A DNA stretch of 38,961 bases, from positions 1-38,961 of the forward strand of contig JAFGAW010000097.1 in the NCBI GenBank assembly GCA_016933475.1, written 5' to 3'. The notes under the pieces were generated by a model. The model did no database searches. It was not told the origin of the DNA and saw only the letters and a list, made by a program, of their open reading frames with translations. A program made the translations under genes and the position numbers. How positions within the stretch are numbered: the stretch's first letter is position 1; the number at the start of each line of letters is the position of its first letter. The stretch comes from Thermoleophilia bacterium. Its GTDB lineage: Bacteria; Actinomycetota; Thermoleophilia; UBA2241. Shown in pieces: positions 22,127 through 28,444 of this stretch.

Positions 22127-23144
22127 CACTCCGGCCGCGCCGGCGATGGGCGCCGGCGTGAGCCCGCCCGGCAACGCCGCCACACCGCCGCCGGCCGACG
22201 CTCTCGCGCCGGCGATCGCCGACATCCCCGTCTCATCGGCCCACGCCGACGTCCACAACCACCCGCTGAAGGCGCGCGCTGCGGCGGTCTCGATCGCCTC
22301 CAACGCGACGCTCATCGTCTTCAAGCTGATCGTCGGCGTCCTCTCGGGCTCCATCGCGATCATCTCCGAGGCGCTGCACTCGGCGTCCGATCTCGTGGCG
22401 GCGGTGATCGCCTTCTGGTCGGTGCGCAGGGCCGCTGTCCCCGCCGACGCCCGCCACCCGTACGGCCACGAGAAGGTGGAGAACGTCTCCGGCGTCGTCG
22501 AGGCGCTGCTCATCATCGCCGCCGCCGGCGTGATCGTCTACGAGGCGGCCCAGCGCCTCTTCGGAGGACCCGAGCTGGACCACGTGTGGCTCGGCATCGC
22601 CGTCATGGCCGTGTCGGGCGCCGTCAACCTGGTCGTGTCGCTCCGCGTGCTCTACCCGGTGGCGCGGCGCACCGATTCGGCAGCCCTCGAGGCCGACGCC
22701 GCGCACCTGCTGACCGATGTCTACACCTCGTTCGGCGTCGCCGGCGGCCTGCTTCTCGTCCAGCTCACCGGCCGGACCGTCTTCGACCCGCTCGTGGCGA
22801 TCGTGGTGGCCGTCGTGATCATTCGCACGGGGTACGTGCTGGTCATCAAGTCGACGCGGGTGCTGCTCGACGAGACACTGACCGACGGCGAGCTCGAGGA
22901 GATCCGGCGCTGCGTGCGCGACCACCGCGGCGACATCATCTCCGGCTACCACAAGCTGCGCGCCCGGCGGGCCGGCAGTCGCCGCCACATCGACCTGCAC
23001 ATCACGGTCGACGAGCGGCTCAACGTGGCGGAGGCCCACGACGTGGCCGAGCACATCGCCGGCGACATCCGCGCCTGCATCCCCAATGCCGACGTGCTCG
23101 TGCACATCGAGCCGCAGTCGCACGAGCGCGAGGACGGCTCCTGA
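22089..23144 (+). CDS. Cation diffusion facilitator (CDF) metal efflux transporter
   Basis: 351-aa inner-membrane exporter of divalent metals by proton antiport. ATG 22089 (AGGAGG 9 nt upstream, within rdgB) gives MSQTGSDGPRP. The long Pro/Ala-rich N-terminus (about 55 residues, ending SSAHADVHNHP, potentially metal binding) precedes six helices. TM2 and TM5 carry the metal site: SEALHSASDL (HxxxD) and DAAHLLTDVYTS (HxxxD). YGHEKVENVSG is the conserved interface loop. The C-terminal cytoplasmic domain (residues about 275-345) includes HIDLHITVDERLNVAEAHDV. The HxxxD/HxxxD pattern fits Zn2+, Fe2+ or Co2+. It converges with the Mg2+ module. Confidence 0.93.
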   Translation: MSQTGSDGPRPADTPAAPAMGAGVSPPGNAATPPPADALAPAIADIPVSSAHADVHNHPLKARAAAVSIASNATLIVFKLIVGVLSGSIAIISEALHSASDLVAAVIAFWSVRRAAVPADARHPYGHEKVENVSGVVEALLIIAAAGVIVYEAAQRLFGGPELDHVWLGIAVMAVSGAVNLVVSLRVLYPVARRTDSAALEADAAHLLTDVYTSFGVAGGLLLVQLTGRTVFDPLVAIVVAVVIIRTGYVLVIKSTRVLLDETLTDGELEEIRRCVRDHRGDIISGYHKLRARRAGSRRHIDLHITVDERLNVAEAHDVAEHIAGDIRACIPNADVLVHIEPQSHEREDGS

Positions 23145-23155
23145 GGGAGTCTCTC

Positions 23156-23180
23156 GGCGACGCTCAGCCGGGGCGTCGCC
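23156..23180. terminator. Hairpin after the CDF gene
   Basis: GGCGACGC and GCGTCGCC form a perfect 8-bp stem with a 9-nt loop, 11 nt past the CDF stop. It lacks a T-run. Confidence 0.5.
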
Positions 23181-23257
23181 GCTCGCTGTCCCGCCCGCCG
23201 GGGCGCCGCCGGCCGCCGCCGCGCCTGTCGGGGCGCCGCCGACCGCCGCTCAGTCTG
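23168..23257. repeat. Three-copy 30-bp tandem repeat between convergent genes
   Basis: Units starting at 23168, 23198 and 23228 (exact 30-bp period) share the core CGGGGCG(T/C)CGCCG; the second and third share CGGGGCGCCGCCG(G/A)CCGCCG. The array fills the gap between the CDF and NRAMP genes. Confidence 0.7.
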
Positions 23258-23263
23258 CTGAGC
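23248..23263 (-). terminator. Hairpin after the NRAMP gene
   Basis: GCTCAG and CTGAGC form a perfect 6-bp stem with a 4-nt loop, 1 nt downstream of the leftward nramp stop codon. Confidence 0.45.
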
Positions 23264-23264
23264 C

Positions 23265-24533
23265 TCAGAAGAGGATGGGCGAGAGCAGCAGCACGGCGCT
23301 CATCCCGATGAGCGCCACGGTGAAGGTCCAGGCGATCGCGTTCGCGACGCGCCCGTTCGCGTGGGTGCCCATCACCGCCGGGTCGTTGATCAGCTTCAGG
23401 GTGAACAACAGGATCACCGGCAGCAGCACGCCGTTGAGCACCTGGGCCGAGACGATCACCCGGATGAGGGGCAGCCCGGGGATCGAGGCGATGAGCGCGG
23501 GCACGAAGATCAGGAAGGTGATGATGCCGTTGAAGACCGGCGCCTCGCGGAAGCCCGTGTCGAGACCCGACTCGAAGCCGAAGGCCTCGCAGACGACGTA
23601 GGCGGTGGCGAGCGGGAGGACGCCGGCGGCGAGGATCGACACCGCCAGCAGGCCGAGGCCGAAGAGGTACCGGGCCACCTCGCCGAGGAGCGGCTCGAGG
23701 GCCATCGCCGCCTCTTCGGCGGACTCGATGACGATGCCCTTGTCGTAGAGCGTCGCCGCGCAGGCGAGGACGATGAAGAAGTCGATCATCGTCATGAAGA
23801 CCGAGCCGGCGAAGATCTCGTACTTCGTGTACGCGTACTGCCGCCAGGAGACCTTCTTGTCGACCACGGCGGCCTGGATGAAGAACTGCCCCCACGGCGT
23901 CAGCGTCGTGCCGACCGCGGCGATCACGGTGAAGAGCCAGAGGCTCTCGGAGCTGAGGCTCGGGTGCGTCGCGCCGTGCAGGGCCGCCGACCAGTCGGGC
24001 TCGGCGAGGATCCCGGCGGCGATGTAGGTCACGAGGACGAAGCCGAGACCGAGCAGCACGCGCTCGGTCTTGCGGTAGGTGCCGCGCGTGACGAGCAGCC
24101 AGATCAGGACCGAGAGCACCGGGACCCCGACGTACGGCGGCACCCCGAAGAGGCTGCCGGCGGCGGCGATGCCCGAGAACTCGGCCACCGTGGTGCCGAA
24201 GTTGGCGACCACCGCGGTGAGGATCGCGAGGGCGGTGACCTTGATGCTGAAGTTCTCGCGGATGAGGGCGGCGAGCCCGCGCCCGGTGACGACGCCGACG
24301 CGGGCGTTCATCTCCTGGACGACGGCGAGCACCGGAGTGATGAGGATCAGCACCCAGATGAGGCTGTAGCCGTAGCGCGCGCCGATCACCGACCACGTCG
24401 TGATGCCGCCGGCGTCGTTGCCGGCGTTGGCGGCGATGAACCCGGGCCCCACGACGCTGAGGAAGATGAGCAGCCGGGTACGGCCGATGCGGCCGAAGGT
24501 GCGCCGCCGGAGCTTCTCGCGACCTGTCGTCAT
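23265..24533 (-). CDS. NRAMP-family divalent metal transporter with altered metal-site motifs (probable Mg2+)
   Basis: 422-aa polytopic membrane protein, about 11 helices. TM1 reads GPGFIAANAGNDAGGITTW where classical NRAMPs have DPGN, and TM6 reads TTLTPWGQFFIQ where they have MPH. Both are metal-coordinating motifs, so this is not a canonical Mn2+/Fe2+ NRAMP. Divergent NRAMP-related proteins lacking these motifs have been characterised as Mg2+ transporters, and two contextual facts support that here: the gene starts 4 nt after a soluble MgtE-N/CBS protein gene, and the transcript begins with an M-box Mg2+ riboswitch. ATG 24533 overlaps no other start; the stop is followed by a small hairpin. 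Substrate assignment is inference. Confidence 0.9.
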   Translation of the reverse strand: MTTGREKLRRRTFGRIGRTRLLIFLSVVGPGFIAANAGNDAGGITTWSVIGARYGYSLIWVLILITPVLAVVQEMNARVGVVTGRGLAALIRENFSIKVTALAILTAVVANFGTTVAEFSGIAAAGSLFGVPPYVGVPVLSVLIWLLVTRGTYRKTERVLLGLGFVLVTYIAAGILAEPDWSAALHGATHPSLSSESLWLFTVIAAVGTTLTPWGQFFIQAAVVDKKVSWRQYAYTKYEIFAGSVFMTMIDFFIVLACAATLYDKGIVIESAEEAAMALEPLLGEVARYLFGLGLLAVSILAAGVLPLATAYVVCEAFGFESGLDTGFREAPVFNGIITFLIFVPALIASIPGLPLIRVIVSAQVLNGVLLPVILLFTLKLINDPAVMGTHANGRVANAIAWTFTVALIGMSAVLLLSPILF

Positions 24534-24537
24534 CGTC

Positions 24538-25788
24538 TCAGCGGAAGAGGCGCGGCAGCCGCTTCTTCCAGGCCAGAGGAAGGACGAGGTCGATGGCGTC
24601 GTCGACGGTGATGATGCCGTGGAGGACGTTGTCGTCGTCGACCACGGGGAGGGCGAGGAGGTTGTACTTGGCGATCGCCTGCGTGATCTCCTCCTCGCCC
24701 GCGGAGGTGTGCACCGAGACCGGGTTCTCGGTCATGAAGTCGCGCACCTTGCGCTCGGGCGGCGTCATCAGCAGGTCGCGCAGGCTGAAGACGCCACGCA
24801 GGTGCTCGCCGCGGTCGAGGACGTAGATGTAGTAGACGGTCTCCACGTCCTCGGCCTGGCTCCGCAGGCTCTCGGCCGCCTCGGCGGCGGTGTCGTCGAG
24901 GCGCACCCAGGCGAAGTCGGGGGTCATGATGCCGCCGGCCGAGTCCTCCGGGTAGCTCAGGAGCTCCCGCATGTCCTCGGCGTCCTCCTTCTCCATCATC
25001 GCGATGAGGTGGGCGCGGCGCTCGTCGGGCAGATCGGCCAGGAGGTCGGCGGCGTCGTCCGGCGACATGCTGGCGAGCAGCTCGCTGGCGCGGTCGTCGG
25101 ACATGTCGAGCAGCAGCGACGTCTGGTAGGACGGGTGGAGCTCCTCGAGGGTGTCGGCGGCGATCTCGTCTTTGAGCGCGTCGATCACGGCGGCGCGCTC
25201 CTCGGGCGAGAGCTCGTGCACGATGTCGGCGATGTCGGCGGGGTGGAGGAGCTCGATCTTGGTGCGCGGCACGGCGAGGCGCACGCCGCTGTCGTCGGTC
25301 TCGCCGAGGTCGAGCACGCGCCAGTCGATGAGGTGCGGCTTGGGTTGCTGGCGGCCCTTCGTGAGGCGGTCGCTGACGCGGCCGAGCCCGACGCGGCGCA
25401 GGATCGCGCCGCTCGAGATGTCGACCGCGACGGCGTGCACGAAGGGCCCCGTGCGCACGAGCTGGATGTCGTTGACGCGGATGACCTTGTGTCCCTCGGT
25501 GTCGACGAGCTGCTTGTCGAGGAACTGCTGCGAGAGGCGCAGCTCGTCGTCGCCGAGCTCGCGCTCTTCGAGGTCCGAGCCGCTCACCTTGAGCATCGTC
25601 ATCGTCTCCTCGAAGGACTCGACGGTGCTCCACTCGGCGGCGACCAGACGGCCGCGGCGCTTGACGAGCAGGGCGGTGACGCGTGGGTAGTTGGGGCGGA
25701 CGGTGACGACCAGGTCCTGGAGGGTGCCCGCCGGTTTGGCGTCGCGGTCGCGGACGGGGCTGCCGAGCAGCTTGCTCAGGAAGAACAC
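24538..25788 (-). CDS. PRC-barrel / MgtE N-terminal / CBS-pair protein without a channel domain
   Basis: 416-aa cytoplasmic protein. GTG 25788 with perfect AGGAGGTGA 6 nt upstream is chosen over the track start at 25911, which would run through the riboswitch expression platform. Residues about 1-170 contain PRC-barrel-like beta repeats (LSKLLGSPVRDRDAKPAGTL, VDTEGHKVIRVNDIQLV). About 180-285 are the MgtE N superhelix (LHPADIADIVHELSPEERAA, DMSDDRASELLASMSPDDAA). About 290-405 are two CBS motifs (EDSAGGIMTPDFAWVRLDDT, VRDFMTENPVSVHTSAGEEE). In MgtE these domains bind Mg2+ and close the channel; here the MgtE membrane domain is absent and the next gene supplies an NRAMP transporter instead. 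The gene lies directly under the M-box. Confidence 0.9.
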   Translation of the reverse strand: MFFLSKLLGSPVRDRDAKPAGTLQDLVVTVRPNYPRVTALLVKRRGRLVAAEWSTVESFEETMTMLKVSGSDLEERELGDDELRLSQQFLDKQLVDTEGHKVIRVNDIQLVRTGPFVHAVAVDISSGAILRRVGLGRVSDRLTKGRQQPKPHLIDWRVLDLGETDDSGVRLAVPRTKIELLHPADIADIVHELSPEERAAVIDALKDEIAADTLEELHPSYQTSLLLDMSDDRASELLASMSPDDAADLLADLPDERRAHLIAMMEKEDAEDMRELLSYPEDSAGGIMTPDFAWVRLDDTAAEAAESLRSQAEDVETVYYIYVLDRGEHLRGVFSLRDLLMTPPERKVRDFMTENPVSVHTSAGEEEITQAIAKYNLLALPVVDDDNVLHGIITVDDAIDLVLPLAWKKRLPRLFR

Positions 25789-25828
25789 GGTGTCACCTCC
25801 TCCTTGCCGGTCGCCGTCGGGCGACGAC

Positions 25829-25852
25829 AAAAGAACCTCTCCTCGGGAGAGG
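25829..25852 (-). terminator. Intrinsic terminator of the M-box expression platform
   Basis: On the minus strand CCTCTCC-CGA-GGAGAGG (7-bp perfect stem) is followed by TTCTTTT. It is the only hairpin in the window with a genuine T-run, and it lies about 30 nt downstream of the M-box aptamer and 41 nt before the GTG start. High Mg2+ is expected to favour this terminator. Confidence 0.85.
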
Positions 25853-25880
25853 CTCCGCGCGCGCAAGCAGGATGGGCGAT

Positions 25881-26040
25881 CCTCACTCGTCCACGAGCTT
25901 TGGCACAGCACACCGTAGAGGTCAGGACCTCAGCCGTCTTGGGCAAAACCTTGAGCCGGTAGTGCCTGTTCTACCCGTGGGCGTCTCTCGACGTTTCCGG
26001 GCAACGGCCTTTTTGTGTGCCGGAGCCTCACCTAACGAGG
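25881..26040 (-). ncRNA. M-box (ykoK) magnesium riboswitch
   Basis: Read leftward, the leader contains the M-box blocks in order: GTTAGGTGAGGCTCC, GCCGTTGCCCGGAAACGTC, GAGAGACGCC, GGGTAGAACAGG, then CTCTACGGTGTGCTGTGCCA and AAGCTC. CTCGT at the 5' end and ACGAG at the 3' end can close P1. These blocks correspond to the conserved loops of the ykoK leader family, which folds on Mg2+ binding. An intrinsic terminator follows, so control is by transcription attenuation: off at high Mg2+, on at low Mg2+. It governs the MgtE-N/CBS and NRAMP genes. Confidence 0.93.
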
Positions 26041-26064
26041 ATTGCGCCTGTGTGACGCGTTCGA

Positions 26065-26093
26065 AAGGTAACCCTGCATTCCAGCGGAGTCAA
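26065..26093 (-). promoter_or_regulatory. Promoter of the M-box leader
   Basis: On the minus strand TTGACT (26088-26093), a 17-nt spacer and TACCTT (26065-26070) are placed so that the transcript starts some 15-20 nt before the M-box. The -10 is weak (3 of 6). Confidence 0.5.
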
Positions 26094-26142
26094 GGCGGGG
26101 CGGAGGCCGCGGACGGGGAGGGGCGCGGGGCAGCCGGTGTGG

Positions 26143-26182
26143 GGGCGCGGGGGCGGGCGGCGCGCCGCCCGCCCCCGCGCCC
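26143..26182. repeat. Perfect 40-bp palindrome, entirely G and C
   Basis: The left arm GGGCGCGGGGGCGGGCGGCG is followed without spacer by its exact reverse complement. It lies between the leftward M-box promoter and the rightward -10 of the kinase gene. Function is unknown; it is by far the longest perfect inverted repeat I found in the window. Confidence 0.9.
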
Positions 26183-26211
26183 GTCGGGGTGAACGGCGCT
26201 CCGCGCGGGGG

Positions 26212-26217
26212 TATACT
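26212..26217 (+). promoter_or_regulatory. -10 box of the 1-phosphofructokinase-like gene
   Basis: GGTATACT provides TATACT 29 nt after the 40-bp palindrome, with no clear -35. The transcript would start near 26224, about 65 nt before the likely translation start. Confidence 0.5.
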
Positions 26218-26300
26218 GCCGGTGCTCTCGGGCCGGCGCCGACCTCGTCTCGCCGGCCTTCCTGTGGGGCCACTCAGGGGGCGGCGACATCATCATCACC

Positions 26301-27251
26301 GTGACAACGAACGCGGCCGTCGACAAGACGCTGACCGTGCCCAACTTCCAGTGCGGCTTCCGTCACCGTGCGAGCGAGAGCCTCACGCTGCCGGGCGGCA
26401 AGGGCGTCAACATCGCCCGCGCGCTCAAGAACCTCGAGCAGCCGGTCGTCGCCACCGGGCTCATCGGCGGGCGCGCCGGCCAGCAGATCGTCGGCGGGCT
26501 CGCGCGCGAGAACATCCTCAGCGACTTCGTGCGCATCGCCGCCGAGTCGCGTACCTCGACCGCGGTCGTCGACCCCACCACGATGACCCAGACCGAGATC
26601 ATCGAGTACGGGCCGGTGGTCACCGCTGCCGAGCTCAAGACGCTGCTCGACAAGGTCGAGTACCTCGCCAAGGGCGTCAACGCCGTCGTGCTCGCCGGCT
26701 CGCTGCCGCGCAAGGTGCCCGAGGACTTCTACGCCACGGTCATGCAGCGCCTGCGCCCGCAGCGCTGCTACGTCGTCCTCGACAGCGCCGGCGAGCCGCT
26801 GCGCCGCGGCGTCCGCGGCCGGCCGCACCTCGTCACCCCCAACGTGCGCGAGGCCGAAGACCTCGTCGGCCACGAGTTCCACGACGAACAGGACATGGTC
26901 GACGCCACCGGCATGATCTGCGAGATGGGCGCCCGCAACGTCATCATCAAGACCCCGCACGGCTGCGTCGCGCGCTTCACCCGCGGCCGCCGGGCGCACG
27001 TCTACCGCGCGAGCATCCAGCCCCTCGAGCGCGTGCTCAGCACGGTAGGCTCGGGCGACGCCTTCCTCGCGGGCTTCCTCTGCGCACGGTTCGAGAAGCG
27101 CGAGCTGCCCGACGCCCTGCGCCTCGCCCTCGCGACGGGCAGCGCGAACACCCTGCGGTACGGCGCCGGCGTGCTCGACGCCGCCGACGTCAAGCGCCTG
27201 TTCGACACGGCCGAGGCGACCGAGCTCGAAGAGGCACCCGCCCCGCGTTGA
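26301..27251 (+). CDS. 1-phosphofructokinase / hexose-phosphate kinase, PfkB family
   Basis: 316-aa (from GTG 26301) sugar-phosphate kinase of the fructose-1-phosphate/tagatose-6-phosphate type. Motifs: TNAAVDKTLTV, the GGKGVNIARALKNL substrate signature, LAGSLPRKVP, TPNVREAEDLVG and the C-terminal STVGSGDAFLAGFL with the catalytic Asp. Family members begin with a beta strand like MIITVTLNPA; here codons ATC ATC ATC ACC precede the GTG, and AGGGGG is spaced for a start at ATC 26289, not at 26301. No ATG, GTG or TTG exists upstream in frame, so the true start may be a non-standard ATC. No PTS or deoR gene is adjacent. Confidence 0.88.
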   Translation: MTTNAAVDKTLTVPNFQCGFRHRASESLTLPGGKGVNIARALKNLEQPVVATGLIGGRAGQQIVGGLARENILSDFVRIAAESRTSTAVVDPTTMTQTEIIEYGPVVTAAELKTLLDKVEYLAKGVNAVVLAGSLPRKVPEDFYATVMQRLRPQRCYVVLDSAGEPLRRGVRGRPHLVTPNVREAEDLVGHEFHDEQDMVDATGMICEMGARNVIIKTPHGCVARFTRGRRAHVYRASIQPLERVLSTVGSGDAFLAGFLCARFEKRELPDALRLALATGSANTLRYGAGVLDAADVKRLFDTAEATELEEAPAPR

Positions 27252-27254
27252 CCG
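27237..27254 (+). repeat. 18-bp direct repeat, copy 1 (end of kinase gene)
   Basis: CCCGCCCCGCGTTGACCG spans the last codons and stop of the kinase gene. It is identical to 28289-28306 at the end of the CPBP gene, in the same frame, encoding PAPR-stop in both places. Confidence 0.85.
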
Positions 27255-28303
27255 TGGAGGACGCCTCAGACGACGCTGCCGCCCGTGCCGGCGGGGAGTC
27301 GTCGGGCGGTCCGGCTCCTGCGCCGCCGCCGCTCGCAGGAGATGCCGCCGTCGAGACGGCTGGCGTCGAGGCGGCGCCGGTGGACGAGCAGCCGTCGGGA
27401 AGCGGTGGCCCGTCACCGCCGGCCGAGGCGCCCAAGCCGCCTGCGTTGCGCCCCATCGAAGGACCGGAGCTGCGTTCCCCCTGGGCTGCCCTCGCCGTCG
27501 GTCTCCTCACGCAGACCGGGTTCTGGTTCACCAACTTCGCCGCCGGGGTGATCGTCGCGTGGCTCGGCCTCGTGCTCGCGGATGCCGCCGATGTCTCTGT
27601 GCTGGCCTCGGCCGTGTCGGGAGCCGCAGGCTCGCTCGCACTGTACTGGGTGCTCGCGGCGCGGATGGAACGGCGCCGCTGCACGGAGTTGGGGGGTGGC
27701 CTGCGCGGCGTCGCGGAAGGGCTCGTGGGCCTCCTCCTCGGAGTGCTGCCCCTCGCGGTGCCGCTGGCGATCGCGCTGGGGCTCGATCTCGCCGAGTTCG
27801 CTCGCTTCCGCAACTGGAACTGGTTCCGAGTGACGACCGACGCGTTGCTGGTGGCCTCGATCAGCGCCGTGTACCAGGAGGTCATCTTCCGCGGCCTGTT
27901 GCTGCGCTACCTCCGTCTCGTCGTCGGTCTCCCGGTCGCTCTCGCGGTCTCGTCGCTGGCCTTCGCCGCGGTGCACTTCCTCAACGGCAGCATGCCGACG
28001 GCCCAGTTCCTCGCGTACGCGGTGAGTGGTCTGGCGCTCGGAGCGGCCTTCGTCGCCACGGGCAGGCTGTGGATGCCCATCGCGATGCACGCGGCGTACA
28101 ACTTCTTCCTGGGGGTGAACTTCGGCACCGAGGAGGTGCACCCCCTCATCGGGTGGGCGTTCACTCGCGTGTCCTTCCTGACGACCGGCGACGGGTGGCT
28201 CGTCGTCGAGATGGTCGTCGACGGCGTCGTGGCCGGGATCCTTCTGGCCTGGTGGTGGCGCCGATCGAGGCGCCGCCTCGACGTGCTCCCCGCCCCGCGT
28301 TGA
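27254..28303 (+). CDS. CPBP family intramembrane metalloprotease (type II CAAX-like)
   Basis: 349-aa membrane protease, starting at GTG 27254, 2 nt after the kinase stop, without a strong ribosome site. Residues about 1-75 are a disordered Pro/Ala/Ser/Gly extension, then about eight helices. The CPBP motifs are present: motif 1 AVYQEVIFRGLLLRY (EExxxR with the first Glu replaced by Gln), motif 2 AFAAVHFLNG (FxxxH) and motif 3 MHAAYNFFLG (HxxxN). Bacterial homologues often act in peptide maturation or immunity to bacteriocins, but no bacteriocin gene is near. The gene is bracketed by an 18-bp direct repeat, which hints at insertion or duplication between the kinase and guaB3. Confidence 0.88.
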   Translation: MEDASDDAAARAGGESSGGPAPAPPPLAGDAAVETAGVEAAPVDEQPSGSGGPSPPAEAPKPPALRPIEGPELRSPWAALAVGLLTQTGFWFTNFAAGVIVAWLGLVLADAADVSVLASAVSGAAGSLALYWVLAARMERRRCTELGGGLRGVAEGLVGLLLGVLPLAVPLAIALGLDLAEFARFRNWNWFRVTTDALLVASISAVYQEVIFRGLLLRYLRLVVGLPVALAVSSLAFAAVHFLNGSMPTAQFLAYAVSGLALGAAFVATGRLWMPIAMHAAYNFFLGVNFGTEEVHPLIGWAFTRVSFLTTGDGWLVVEMVVDGVVAGILLAWWWRRSRRRLDVLPAPR

Positions 28304-28306
28304 CCG
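28289..28306 (+). repeat. 18-bp direct repeat, copy 2 (end of CPBP gene)
   Basis: Identical to 27237-27254; the two copies are 1,052 bp apart and enclose almost exactly the CPBP reading frame. Confidence 0.85.
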
Positions 28307-28322
28307 CCCCCGGGGGCGCTGG

Positions 28323-28440
28323 TAGAGTCGACCCACGGTGCCGAACGCGACGGTACTCGGCAGCATCTTGACCCGCAGACCCCGGTACGTCCGTGCCCGG
28401 GTCTTTCGCATATCAGGAGCGACCCTGTCCCACAGGAGGA
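28323..28440 (+). promoter_or_regulatory. Promoter and structured leader of guaB3 (attenuator-like)
   Basis: A -10 (TAGAGT, 28323-28328) is followed by a leader of about 110 nt with three hairpins. The first is TGCCGA/TCGGCA (28339-28362). The second is GACCC-c-GGTAC/GTGCC-c-GGGTC (28378-28403), ten pairs with one C-C mismatch and one G-U, followed by TTT, like an intrinsic terminator. The third, CCTGT/ACAGG (28424-28436), overlaps the ribosome site AGGAGGA. No known purine riboswitch is recognisable. Confidence 0.5.
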
Positions 28441-28444
28441 CGGC

